From Tundrisphaera sp051175315 (GTDB taxonomy: Bacteria > Planctomycetota > Planctomycetia > Isosphaerales > Isosphaeraceae), in NCBI RefSeq assembly GCF_051175315.1, contig NZ_CP195100.1:4774001-4838000 (forward strand): a DNA stretch of 64,000 nt. The letters are read 5' to 3'. Positions 55,214-63,650 of the stretch are shown here, one piece after another; positions within the stretch are counted from its first letter, which is position 1, and each line of letters starts with the position of its first letter. A program made the position numbers and the translations under genes. The notes beneath the pieces were generated by a model that made no database searches, was not told where the DNA came from, and saw nothing but the letters and a program-made list of their open reading frames with translations.

Positions 55214-57469
55214 ATGACGGCGCGGACACGCGGGGTGGTCAGGCAGGCGCATCGGGCTTGGATCAGCCGACGGCTCCGGCGCGGCGACGAGGCCCGCACC
55301 GCCGGGATCTCCGCCGGCACGATCGCGCTCGGGGTCGCGGTCGGACTGCAATCGATGCTCGCGGCCATGCTGCTCGTCGCCCGCACCCTGGAGCCGGCGG
55401 CGTTCGCGGAACTGACCGCGCGGGGCCGAGACCTCTTCCGGCCCGAGTACGACCTGCCCCTCTACGCGGCCGGCTGCCTCGCCGGCCTCGCGCTCGCCTT
55501 CGGCCTGGCACGCTTCAGGAGGGACGCCGGGAACGCCCGGCCGGCCCTGCTGGCGGTCCTCGCGACGGCCGCCTTCCTCGCAAGCCTCTCCCGGGTCCCG
55601 CCCACCCCCGACCCGATGTCGCCCTGGCGGGCCGCCTCGCTGGTCGCCCCGGGCGCCCTGGCCGTGGCCGCCTTCCTGGCGGGCGGGCGGAGGGGGCCGG
55701 CGGCCCGCGGACTGTTCCACGGCCGGGCGAGGCGGTGGAGGGACCAGGGGGTCGAGCCATCCGGCGATGGCGGGCCGGCCCCCCTCGCTCCGTGGCGGAG
55801 GGTCGTCGCCGACGCCTCGGCGGTGGGGCTGATCATCCTGCTGGTGGCGGTCCCCTCGTCCTCGCGGCTCGCCGGCCGGATCGCCGCCCTGGAGAGCATC
55901 CCGTTCCACCATTGGGACTTCTTCGTCATGGGGCCGACCCTGCGCTATCTCCACGGGGGGGCGCTCGGCACCGAGGTCTACTCGCAGTACGGGGTCGCCT
56001 GGCCGGTCCTCTTCGCCGGCCTCTCGCCGTGGCTGCCCGTCACCTACGGGAACGTCCTGGCGGTCACGCTGTCCTGCGGGATCCTGTACTTCGTCGGGGT
56101 CTTCCTCGGGTTGCGGCTGTTCCTGAAGAACACCGCATGGGCGGCGGCCGGGGCCGTCCTGGCGATCTACGTGCAGATGCACATCGGGGTCTTCCCCCGG
56201 ATGACGATCTGGCTGACCCCGTCGTCGTCCGTGCTCCGGGCGCCGATGGACGTCTGGTTCTTCCTCGCCCTCGGGCTGCACCTCGATTCGGGCCGGAGGC
56301 GCTGGATCGCCCTGGCGGGGATGCTCGTCGGCCTGTCGATCCTGTTCGAGACCGACACGGGCCTCTATCTCGCGGCGACCCTCGGCCTCGCGCTGGCCTG
56401 CCTGCCGGGTTGCCCTTCCGCCTTTCCGGAGATCGGGTCGCGGGTCGGGGCGGTGCGTGCGTTCTTCGGGCGGTGCGTGCTCGCCGGGGGCGCAATGGCG
56501 GCCACCTTGCTCGCGGGGCTGGCCATCGCCAGCCGGGGGACGCTGCTCCGACGCGAGTTCTGGATGGGCTGGCTGGAGCCGTTGCGGCTTTACGGCGGCG
56601 GGGTGTCGGCCCTGCCGATCCGGGCCATCGATGGCCTGACCGGGCCGATCGTGTTCCTGGCGATGGCCGGCACCTACCTGACGCTGGTCGGCCTGATGCT
56701 TGCCGCGCTGCCCGGCCGGCGGGCCTCGCGCGGGCTGGTGCTGGGGGGCTGCGTGTCGGCCTACGGGCTCTGCCAGTTGCTCCAGTACGTCAACCGCAGC
56801 CACCCATTCAACCTTTATCATGCGGGCGTGCCGTTCTGCGTGATCGCGGTTGGCCTGGTCGCCCTGGCCGTCGGGCGATGGTCCGGGCGGGCCTCGATTG
56901 CGGCGTGGTCCCCCCGCCTGGCCCTGGGGCTGGCGCTCCTGGTGCTGGTGACGGGATCCGGATTCCGGGCGTATCCCCACCCCTGGGATCGCCTGGTCGA
57001 TAAGCCTCAAGCCCGGGGCCTGACGCTGATGGCGGACGTCAAGGGACTGCCCGACGCCCGTCGCGGCGAGGTCGATGAGTTCCGCGCGGTGGTCCGCCGG
57101 ATGAAGCGGATGCGGGCGCAGGGGACCACCGTGGCCGTGCTCGACCCGGCCGATACCCGGTTCTACCTCGCGTCGGGCTGCCCGCCCTGGGACCGCTACA
57201 CGTCCCTGGTGACCCAGGTCCTCCGCAAGGATCAGCTGGCCGAGGCCGAGGAGCGGCTGTCCGCCGCGGGCGTCGATGTCTGGATCGCCCGCGAGCCCAG
57301 GCCGAAGCCGGCCAACTGGAACGACGCCCACCTCGCCTTGCTCGCCCGGATCGGGCGCGACTATGTCCTGGAGGAGAAGGTCGGCCGTTACGGCATCTGG
57401 CGGGCTCGCCGGCCTCCCTCCACCCGCACCGCCGACGCCGCCGGCAGGACCGCGTCCCTCACGCGGTAG
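55214..57469 (+). CDS. Multi-pass membrane protein, GT-C glycosyltransferase-like
   Basis: This 751-residue protein has about 12-13 hydrophobic segments between residues 30 and 560, then a soluble C-terminal domain of about 170 residues. The segment FHHWDFFVMGPTLRYL, with an Asp in the first long loop, and VYSQYGVAWPVLFAGL resemble GT-C-fold glycosyltransferases that use lipid-linked sugars. The C-terminal domain (GRRRWIALAG near 370; WNDAHLALLARIGRDYVLEE near the end) is the variable part. I see no complete GT-C motif, so the activity is an inference. ATG 55214 is preferred because GAGGGGG lies nine bases upstream; 55196 and TTG 55163 are possible. Confidence 0.55.
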   Translation: MTARTRGVVRQAHRAWISRRLRRGDEARTAGISAGTIALGVAVGLQSMLAAMLLVARTLEPAAFAELTARGRDLFRPEYDLPLYAAGCLAGLALAFGLARFRRDAGNARPALLAVLATAAFLASLSRVPPTPDPMSPWRAASLVAPGALAVAAFLAGGRRGPAARGLFHGRARRWRDQGVEPSGDGGPAPLAPWRRVVADASAVGLIILLVAVPSSSRLAGRIAALESIPFHHWDFFVMGPTLRYLHGGALGTEVYSQYGVAWPVLFAGLSPWLPVTYGNVLAVTLSCGILYFVGVFLGLRLFLKNTAWAAAGAVLAIYVQMHIGVFPRMTIWLTPSSSVLRAPMDVWFFLALGLHLDSGRRRWIALAGMLVGLSILFETDTGLYLAATLGLALACLPGCPSAFPEIGSRVGAVRAFFGRCVLAGGAMAATLLAGLAIASRGTLLRREFWMGWLEPLRLYGGGVSALPIRAIDGLTGPIVFLAMAGTYLTLVGLMLAALPGRRASRGLVLGGCVSAYGLCQLLQYVNRSHPFNLYHAGVPFCVIAVGLVALAVGRWSGRASIAAWSPRLALGLALLVLVTGSGFRAYPHPWDRLVDKPQARGLTLMADVKGLPDARRGEVDEFRAVVRRMKRMRAQGTTVAVLDPADTRFYLASGCPPWDRYTSLVTQVLRKDQLAEAEERLSAAGVDVWIAREPRPKPANWNDAHLALLARIGRDYVLEEKVGRYGIWRARRPPSTRTADAAGRTASLTR

Positions 57470-57539
57470 CCCCCACGCGGCGGGGAGTGACCGGGCGGAT
57501 TCGGCGTAACTCCCGCGGGCGATGCGGCCTGCCATCCGC

Positions 57540-57568
57540 CCGGGGCCGATCTTCGCGAGCGGCCCCGG
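57540..57568. terminator. Bidirectional hairpin between convergent genes
   Basis: CCGGGGCCG (57540-57548) pairs with CGGCCCCGG (57560-57568) across an 11-base loop, between the stops of the membrane protein gene (57469) and the DJ-1/PfpI gene (57588). There is no T-run. Confidence 0.5.
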
Positions 57569-57587
57569 CACGGAAGATGGCGTCGCC

Positions 57588-58409
57588 TCACTCCCCGGCA
57601 TCCACCCCCAACCGGGCGGCGATCCGCCTGGCCGTCTCGGTCCGCGCCGCCTTGAGCGTGCGGGTCTCGGCCCGGACCGCCTCCAAAACCTCCGGCGGGG
57701 CGGTCTTCGGGGTGCCGCTCTGGAACGGCGGCTCCGGGGCGTATTCGATGCCGAGCTGGATGGCCTGGGCCGCCCGATCGCCCCGGAGCAGCGCGGCCAG
57801 CCGCAACGCCCCGTCGATGCCGGCGGTCACTCCCGCGGCGCTCAGGATCTTGCCGTCCAGCACGACCCTTTCTTCGACCGGGATCGCCCCGAAGTACCGG
57901 AGAAGGTCGAACGACCCCCAGTGCGTCGTCGCCCGGACCCCCTTGAGCAGCCCGGCCGCCCCGCAGACCAGCGCCCCGGTGCAGACCGAGTAGACGTAGC
58001 GGGCCTTCGCCGCGCGGTCCCGGAGGATGGCCAGCACGGCCTCATCCTCCATCAACGCCTGCTGCCCCGGCCCTCCGGGCACCACCAGCACGTCGAGCGG
58101 CGGGGCCTCGGCCAGCGTCACCTCCGGGGTCAGGATCAGCCCCTTGATGTCCCGGATCGGGGCCTTCTCCTTCGCCATGACGTGGACAGCGGCGTCCGGC
58201 ACCCGCGACAACACCTCGAACGGCCCGGTGAAGTCGATCTGGTCCATGCGGGGGAAGATGAGGATGCCGATGCTCAGCCGGCTGTCGGCGTCCGGCGGCG
58301 CGGCCTCCGGCGAGGGGTCGGCCCCCTCGGCCGCGATCCCCCGGACGGCGGTCAGGCCGATGGCCCCGCCCGCCAGGCCATTTTGGAGGAAGGTTCTACG
58401 CGTTGCCAT
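57588..58409 (-). CDS. DJ-1/PfpI family protein, isonitrile hydratase-like, Tat-exported
   Basis: The product has 273 residues with a Tat signal (MATRRTFLQNGLAGGAIGLT, cleaved near GIAAEG). The DJ-1/PfpI domain (about 45-225) contains IGILIFPRMDQIDFTGPFEV, DVLVVPGGPGQQALM and the nucleophile Cys143 in YVYSVCTGALVCGAAGLLKG, followed by RATTHWGSFDLLRYFGAIPV. The DxTGPxE and VCTGxL...RATTHW combination is that of isonitrile hydratase (InhA) and related enzymes. A Tat-exported version is unusual for this family, which is normally cytoplasmic. ATG 58409 begins the Tat motif; the gene is convergent with the membrane protein gene. Confidence 0.8.
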   Translation of the reverse strand: MATRRTFLQNGLAGGAIGLTAVRGIAAEGADPSPEAAPPDADSRLSIGILIFPRMDQIDFTGPFEVLSRVPDAAVHVMAKEKAPIRDIKGLILTPEVTLAEAPPLDVLVVPGGPGQQALMEDEAVLAILRDRAAKARYVYSVCTGALVCGAAGLLKGVRATTHWGSFDLLRYFGAIPVEERVVLDGKILSAAGVTAGIDGALRLAALLRGDRAAQAIQLGIEYAPEPPFQSGTPKTAPPEVLEAVRAETRTLKAARTETARRIAARLGVDAGE

Positions 58410-58591
58410 TCCGTCTTCTCCCTGGGAAAATTCACCGAACTTCAGCGAGTCCGCTCCGATAGGTCGAGGGCTTCGAATCATTGACTCCGATGCGGTCCGT
58501 TGGTTCGGGGATCAGCTGCGACCCATGCCCGTGCCACCTCTATCCGAAGCCTCAGCCCTTCGCATCCCCGCGGCGAGAAAGGTCGAGGCTG

Positions 58592-59410
58592 ATGGAGCAA
58601 AAAATGAGTGATCTTGGTTGTGATAAACGCCTTCGGAGACTCCCCGAACTCCCGGACAATCTCGTTCCCCATCCTCGCTTTGGCGTGGCATATCGCCCCG
58701 ATGTGGTGGTCCCGGCTGATCTCACCCGGCAGAATTTCACGGCCTATCCAATTCCCCATTACGTGGATGTCCTCCGGCAGTGCCGGAACTGCGGACGTCC
58801 ATTCATCTTCTTCGCCCTCGAACAGAAGCATTGGTTCGAAGACCTCCACTTCCACATCCACTCTAGCCAATGCGTCCGCTGCACGGAGTGCCGCAGGCGT
58901 CAACACCACCTGAGCGAGCGCCTTCGGCGTTACTCCCGGCTTGTCGTCCGGGACGACCTGAGCGATTCGGAGTTGGAATCACTGGTCGGCGAGGCGGCTT
59001 ATTTATTCGGGACGGGTCATCATGTGGGAGAGAATCGTCTCAGACGGATCAAGAATCTCGCCCTGGCCCGAATCCCGGACTCCTTGGCCACGAAACAGAT
59101 CCTCGCCACGATCGAGGGAATCATCGAAATCGATGGTCAGCGACTGACACCTGTCGAGGCGATGATGCTCCGTGGCATCCTCGGCCTGATCGACGCCGGT
59201 GCTTCGGTCGTCAAGGAGGCCGAGGCGAAGGCCACGATCATCCCTGCCGATGACCTCGATCGGGAGCTGATCCCCTCCTACGCCGATTCGTTCAAGACGC
59301 TTCTTCGCCGGGGTTTCCTGACCTGGGGTCAGGATCGATACGGTACCTGGGGGGCACGCCCCTCGCCGGCGGCGATCGAGGGGCTTCGTGGGGGCTCGCA
59401 GGACTCCTGA
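58592..59410 (+). CDS. Zinc-ribbon protein of unknown function
   Basis: The product has 272 residues. Residues about 55-110 hold a probable zinc-ribbon: CRNCGRPFIFFALEQKHWFE, then LHFHIHSSQCVRCTECRRRQ, that is CxxC...CxxCxxC with several His between. This 'probable zinc-ribbon domain' is known from bacterial proteins of unknown role. The C-terminal half is helical (LATIEGIIEIDGQRLTPVEA, LRGILGLIDAGASVVKEAEA). ATG 58592 fits; ATG 58604 is also possible with GGAG six bases upstream. Codon usage is visibly less GC-rich than in neighbours. It is convergent with cinA. Confidence 0.65.
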   Translation: MEQKMSDLGCDKRLRRLPELPDNLVPHPRFGVAYRPDVVVPADLTRQNFTAYPIPHYVDVLRQCRNCGRPFIFFALEQKHWFEDLHFHIHSSQCVRCTECRRRQHHLSERLRRYSRLVVRDDLSDSELESLVGEAAYLFGTGHHVGENRLRRIKNLALARIPDSLATKQILATIEGIIEIDGQRLTPVEAMMLRGILGLIDAGASVVKEAEAKATIIPADDLDRELIPSYADSFKTLLRRGFLTWGQDRYGTWGARPSPAAIEGLRGGSQDS

Positions 59411-59423
59411 GCTTCGGTCCGTC

Positions 59424-60689
59424 TCACGTGTCGGATCGATTGGAGAGATGCCGGATCGTAAGCCGGGCCCAGTTGAGGGCCTGCTTGGTGGCGCGGCGGC
59501 GGATGATCTCGCGGGGCTGTTCGGGGCCGACCTCGATCTTGCGGGTCTGGACCTTCTCGGAGGTGGCGATGCCGAGGTAGACCAGGCCGACCGACTCGGG
59601 GGGGACGCCCTCGCCGGGGCTGGCGTAGCCGGTGACGGAGACGCCGATGTCCGAGCCGAACCGCTCGCGGACCTGCTCGGCCATCGCGGCGGCGACCTCG
59701 GCGGAGACGGCGCCGTGCTCGATGAGGAGGGACGTCGGCACGCCCAAAACCTGGGCCTTGGCCTGGTTGGAATAGGAGACGATGCTGCCCGGGTAGTAGC
59801 GGCTGACGCCGGGGACCGAGGTGAGCTTCTCCGCGATCATCCCGCCGGTGCAGGACTCGGCGGTGGCGATGGTGAGGTCGGCCCGCTTGAGTTCGCGGAC
59901 CAGCCCGTCGACCACGTCGTCGGCCCCCTCGCCCACGATCAGGTCGCCGAAGCGGCGGTAGATCTCGGCGACGGTCGGCTCCATCAGGGCGACGGCCTCG
60001 GCCTCGGTCGCCCCCTCGGCGATCACCCGGAAGGCGATCGTGGCGTCCGACGCGGTGATGCCCACCTCGGGCACGCGGCCCCGGGCGGTGAGGTCCAGGG
60101 CGTCGGCCTCGATCTCCGACTCCCCCTTGCCGAACATGTTGATCTTGCGATGGACGATCGTCCGGGAGATCCGCCCGGTGCGGCGGAGCAGGGGGACGAC
60201 CTGATCGAAGAACATCTGCTTCAATTCGCGAGGGACGCCGGGCAGGCAGGCGACCAGGGTGCCATCGATCTCCATCGCCATGCCGGGCGCGGTGCCGATG
60301 GCGTTGGGCAGGGGGGTCGCCCCGGCGGGGAGCAGGGCCTGGATCCGGTTCCGCTCGGCCATCACCCGGTTGCGGCGGGCGAACATGGTCCGGATCGCCT
60401 CCAGGGAGGCGGCGTCCTCGACCAGCGTCACCCCGGCCGCGGAGGCCAGGGCCTCGCGGGTGAGGTCGTCCTGGGTCGGCCCCAGTCCGCCGCCGGTGAT
60501 GACCAGGTCGGCCCGGGCGATCGCGGCCAGGAACACGCCGACGTTTTCCGCGAGGTCGTCCCCCAGCGCGGTGATGTAATGGACCGATATCCCCAGCTCG
60601 CCCAACCGCTGGCAGAGCCACTGGCTGTTGGTGTCGAGCGACTGCCCGCTGACCAACTCGCTGCCGATCGCGATGATCTCCGCCTTCAT
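59424..60689 (-). CDS. cinA: CinA family protein (competence/damage-inducible, NMN deamidase)
   Basis: The product is a 421-residue CinA. The N-terminal molybdopterin-binding-like domain (about 1-170) has AEIIAIGSELVSGQSLDTNS, TGGGLGPTQDDLTREAL and LPNAIGTAPGMAMEIDGT. A middle domain precedes the C-terminal amidase/deamidase domain (about 265-415) with catalytic ATAESCTGGMIAEKL. The usual GIAGPGGG motif here reads GYASPGEGVPPESVGLVYLG, so the second conserved loop has changed. CinA hydrolyses nicotinamide mononucleotide or ADP-ribose, depending on domain. Start ATG 60689 is divergent from the HNH gene. Confidence 0.9.
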   Translation of the reverse strand: MKAEIIAIGSELVSGQSLDTNSQWLCQRLGELGISVHYITALGDDLAENVGVFLAAIARADLVITGGGLGPTQDDLTREALASAAGVTLVEDAASLEAIRTMFARRNRVMAERNRIQALLPAGATPLPNAIGTAPGMAMEIDGTLVACLPGVPRELKQMFFDQVVPLLRRTGRISRTIVHRKINMFGKGESEIEADALDLTARGRVPEVGITASDATIAFRVIAEGATEAEAVALMEPTVAEIYRRFGDLIVGEGADDVVDGLVRELKRADLTIATAESCTGGMIAEKLTSVPGVSRYYPGSIVSYSNQAKAQVLGVPTSLLIEHGAVSAEVAAAMAEQVRERFGSDIGVSVTGYASPGEGVPPESVGLVYLGIATSEKVQTRKIEVGPEQPREIIRRRATKQALNWARLTIRHLSNRSDT

Positions 60690-60903
60690 CGTCCGCCCTC
60701 GTCCTGCCCGGTCGATTTCGCCCTGAACCTCATCCTAACCGGTCGCTCTGGAGGAGGGACACGGCGACCGTCGGCGATCGGGGCGTTTCTCGCGGCCGTC
60801 GGGTATGTTGTAATAGTCCGACGCGCGTCCCGCCCGGTTCGCGCCCGGTCCCGCCATGGGGGTTCGACTCCCCCGGTCCCCTGACCCGCTCGGGAGGCTT
60901 CGC

Positions 60904-61500
60904 ATGGTTGGTAGCTGCGTGCTGGAACGTCCGACCCTGGTGCTCAACCGGCACTGGATGCCGGTGAACGTGGCGACCGTCGCCCGGTCGCTGACGATGC
61001 TGTGGAACGAGGCCGCCTACGCGATCGACCCCGAGGACTTCCGGCCCTACTCCTGGGCCGACTGGTCGCGGCTCGCCCCGCGCGACGGCGACCCGTTCAT
61101 CCGCACGGCCGGGTTCCGGATGCGGGTGCCCGAGGTGCTGACCCTGACCCGCCACGACCGGCCGCGTTCCGACGCCGTCACCTTCTGCCGCCGCAACCTG
61201 TTCAAGCGCGACCACACGACCTGCCAGTACTGCGGCGCCCAGCCGGGGACCTCGGAGCTGACCATCGACCACGTCATCCCCCGGTCCCGGGGCGGGGCCA
61301 CCACCTGGGAGAACTGCGTCCTGGCCTGCGTCCCCTGCAACTCGCGCAAGGCCAACCGCACCCCGGAGCAGGCCCACATGAAGCTCCGGAAGGCCCCGGT
61401 CCGCCCCCAGTGGAGGCCGTTCTACGACGCCTCCCCGATCCGCATCGAGAGCTGGTCCCGGTTCCTCAGCGAAGCCTACTGGAATGTCCCGATCGACTGA
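60904..61500 (+). CDS. HNH endonuclease
   Basis: The product is a 198-residue HNH nuclease. After an N-terminal domain (VLERPTLVLNRHWMPVNVAT, YAIDPEDFRPYSWADWSRL), the HNH core has CQYCGAQPGTSELTIDHVIP, RSRGGATTWENCVLACVPCN and SRKANRT, giving zinc-binding CxxC pairs and catalytic His and Asn. Domain-of-this-type proteins are widespread bacterial housekeeping genes of unclear role, distinct from phage or restriction HNH enzymes. GGGAGG precedes ATG 60904. A tRNA T-arm-like hairpin lies just upstream (60856-60874). Confidence 0.88.
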   Translation: MVGSCVLERPTLVLNRHWMPVNVATVARSLTMLWNEAAYAIDPEDFRPYSWADWSRLAPRDGDPFIRTAGFRMRVPEVLTLTRHDRPRSDAVTFCRRNLFKRDHTTCQYCGAQPGTSELTIDHVIPRSRGGATTWENCVLACVPCNSRKANRTPEQAHMKLRKAPVRPQWRPFYDASPIRIESWSRFLSEAYWNVPID

Positions 61501-61566
61501 TGGGCGCCCGGCCGGCGGGGCCGCCCCCGAGCGGGACGCCCGCCGACCGAACCCGAAGGGTCTCCC

Positions 61567-62535
61567 ATGCATTATCTGATCACCGGCGGCGCGGGGTTCA
61601 TCGGCAGCCACCTGGCCGACCGCCTGCTGGCCGACGGCCATCGCGTCCTGGTGCTCGACGACCTGAGCACCGGCCGGTACGAGAACGTGGCCCATCTGGA
61701 GGGGAGGCCCGGCTTCGAGCTGCGGGTGGCCAGCGTGATCGACCCGGCCATCGTCGAGCGGTGCGTGGTCGAGAGCGAGGCGGTGTTCCACCTGGCCAGC
61801 GCCGTGGGGGTGCGGCTGGTGGTGGACCAGCCGGTCAAGACGATCGAGACGATCGTGGGCGGCACCGACACCGTGCTCCGGTCGTGCGCCCGCTATCGCC
61901 GCCCGGTGCTGCTGACCTCCACCAGCGAGGTCTACGGCAAGAGCGAGAAGATCCCGTTCGCCGAGGGCGACGACTGCGTGATCGGGCCGACCAACACCCG
62001 CCGCTGGGCCTACGCCTGCGCCAAGGCCCTGGACGAGTTCCTGGCCATGGCCCACTGGAACGAGACCCGGCTGCCGGTGGTGATCGCCCGCCTGTTCAAC
62101 ACCGTCGGCCCCCGCCAGACCGGCCAGTACGGGATGGTGATCCCCCGGTTCCTCGCGCAAGGGCTGGCCGGGGAGCCCTTGACCGTGTACGGCGACGGCC
62201 GGCAGACCCGCTGCTTCGCCCACGTCGCCGACGTGGTCGGGGCCTTAATCGCCCTGATGGGCCGGCCCGAGGCCCGGGGCAACGTCTACAACATCGGCAA
62301 TGATGAGGAGGTGACGATCCTCCAGCTCGCCGAGCGGGTCCGGGCCCTCACCGGCGACCGCAGCCCGATCCGGATGGTCCCCTACGGAGAGGCCTATGCC
62401 GCCGGCTTCGAGGACATGGTCCGCCGCGTCCCCGACCTGGGCAAGATCCGCCGCCTGATCGACTACCGGCCGACGCGGAAGCTCGACCAGATCCTCGCCG
62501 ACGTCCTGGACGATTTCCGGGGCCCGCCCCGCTGA
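61567..62535 (+). CDS. NAD-dependent epimerase/dehydratase (nucleotide-sugar type)
   Basis: The product is a 322-residue short-chain dehydrogenase of the extended type. The NAD-binding motif is ITGGAGFIGSHLADRLLADG at the N-terminus; the catalytic Ser/Thr region is LLTSTSEVYGKSEKIPFAEG; the Tyr-Lys pair is WAYACAKALDEF. The pattern TNTRRWAYACAKALDEFLAM and GPRQTGQYGMVIPRFL resembles UDP-glucuronate decarboxylase and GDP-sugar dehydratases. The substrate sugar cannot be fixed from the sequence. It starts 66 bases after the HNH gene and is followed by a SUKH gene. Confidence 0.88.
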   Translation: MHYLITGGAGFIGSHLADRLLADGHRVLVLDDLSTGRYENVAHLEGRPGFELRVASVIDPAIVERCVVESEAVFHLASAVGVRLVVDQPVKTIETIVGGTDTVLRSCARYRRPVLLTSTSEVYGKSEKIPFAEGDDCVIGPTNTRRWAYACAKALDEFLAMAHWNETRLPVVIARLFNTVGPRQTGQYGMVIPRFLAQGLAGEPLTVYGDGRQTRCFAHVADVVGALIALMGRPEARGNVYNIGNDEEVTILQLAERVRALTGDRSPIRMVPYGEAYAAGFEDMVRRVPDLGKIRRLIDYRPTRKLDQILADVLDDFRGPPR

Positions 62536-62572
62536 ACTCCTTCCGCCGTGACCCCGCGGGAGCCTCCGCCCG

Positions 62573-63040
62573 ATGCCCGACGACCTCCGATCGATCTGGG
62601 AAGAGGATGAGTGGGACGACCCCGCCCCCGCGGTGAGCGCCGAGCGGGTCCGGGAGTGGGAGCAGGAGTTCGGCGTCCGACTGCCGGCGACCCTCGCCCG
62701 GATGCTGATGATCCGGAACGGGGGCGTGGTCCGGGGCACCGATGGGCTGCTCGGCATCGAGCCGCTGGAACGCTTCGAGCCGCTCTCCCTGCCCGAATGG
62801 GACCACCTCTTCCGCGACGACAACGACCGGGACGCCGACACCGGGGAGCCGATCTACCGCATCGGCGATCCGGGGCAGGTCTTGCGGATCGGGAATCTCG
62901 ATGCGAGCCACCTGCTGCTCGACTACAACGCGGGGGAGGAGCCGAGGATCCTCTGGATCGCCGAGGACGATATCGACCTCGACGAGGAGCCCGAGACCTT
63001 CGACGAGCTGATCCGGCGGGTCATCGACCCGGGCGATTGA
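62573..63040 (+). CDS. SMI1/KNR4 (SUKH) family protein
   Basis: This 155-residue acidic protein has a single SUKH domain: SAERVREWEQEFGVRLPATL, ARMLMIRNGGVVRGTDGL near the middle (the 'LP--L---L---NGG' signature) and DASHLLLDYNAGEEPRILWI near the end. In many bacteria SUKH domains are immunity proteins against toxic nucleases, but solitary ones in housekeeping contexts also occur. No toxin gene is next to it here. It is 37 bases after the epimerase gene. Confidence 0.8.
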   Translation: MPDDLRSIWEEDEWDDPAPAVSAERVREWEQEFGVRLPATLARMLMIRNGGVVRGTDGLLGIEPLERFEPLSLPEWDHLFRDDNDRDADTGEPIYRIGDPGQVLRIGNLDASHLLLDYNAGEEPRILWIAEDDIDLDEEPETFDELIRRVIDPGD

Positions 63041-63119
63041 CCCCGCAGGGCTCGCCGCCCGGGGCCTCGCTCGGTTATCCTGGATTCCGACAAACCTGGA
63101 GATGGCCCTGGAGACGGAC

Positions 63120-63647
63120 ATGGAAACGAACGTGGCGACGGATGCCGATGTCTTCGAGCAGATCCGCGAGCAGTTCCGCGCCGACCCCTCGCGGATGACC
63201 ATGATGGCGGCGCGGAAGTTCGGCGTCCCCGAGCGGGATGTGGTCGAGGCGCTGGTCGGCATCCTGCCGATCGTCCGGCTCGACGCCGGTCGGTTCCGCG
63301 AGCTGGTCGAGTCGTTCCCCGCCCTGGGGACGATGCGGGTCTTCGTCCGGAGCCGGGCGGCGGTGATCGAGTCGGTCGGGGAGTTCGGCGGGTTCAGCGA
63401 CCAGGGGCCGTTCTTCAACGTCCAGACCGACACCCTGGACATGCACATCCTCCACGAGGAGATCGGGTCGATCTACTCGGTCCGCAAGATCGGCCACGAC
63501 TCGACCTGGGCGACCCACTCGTTCCAGTTCTTCGACCGGGCCGGCGACGCCGCCTTCAAGGCCTTCCTCTGGGAAGACTTCCCCGACGTCCCCGCCGCGC
63601 GGATCGCCGGGTTCGACGAACTCACCGCCCGCTTCGCCGCCCCCTGA
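63120..63647 (+). CDS. HutX/ChuX family heme-utilisation protein
   Basis: The product is a 175-residue protein of the ChuX/HutX family. Helix-turn segment MMAARKFGVPERDVVEALVG, LDAGRFRELVESFPALGTMR and VFVRSRAAVIESVGEFG lead to the heme-pocket strand FFNVQTDTLDMHILHEEIGS and SFQFFDRAGDAAFKAFLWED. Family members bind or deliver heme inside the cell. GGAG six bases before ATG 63120 favours it over ATG 63102. It lies three bases before mobA, so the two are probably one operon. Confidence 0.8.
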   Translation: METNVATDADVFEQIREQFRADPSRMTMMAARKFGVPERDVVEALVGILPIVRLDAGRFRELVESFPALGTMRVFVRSRAAVIESVGEFGGFSDQGPFFNVQTDTLDMHILHEEIGSIYSVRKIGHDSTWATHSFQFFDRAGDAAFKAFLWEDFPDVPAARIAGFDELTARFAAP

Positions 63648-63650
63648 CCC

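Noticed and set aside
60780..60890. Full tRNA or tmRNA gene around the T-arm-like hairpin
   Set aside because: The 3' acceptor-like bases GGTCCCC have no matching 5' strand at a suitable distance and no anticodon or D-arm was found.
62573..63040. SUKH protein as part of a polymorphic toxin immunity cassette
   Set aside because: No toxin, Rhs or secretion gene is adjacent; its neighbours are an epimerase and a heme protein gene.
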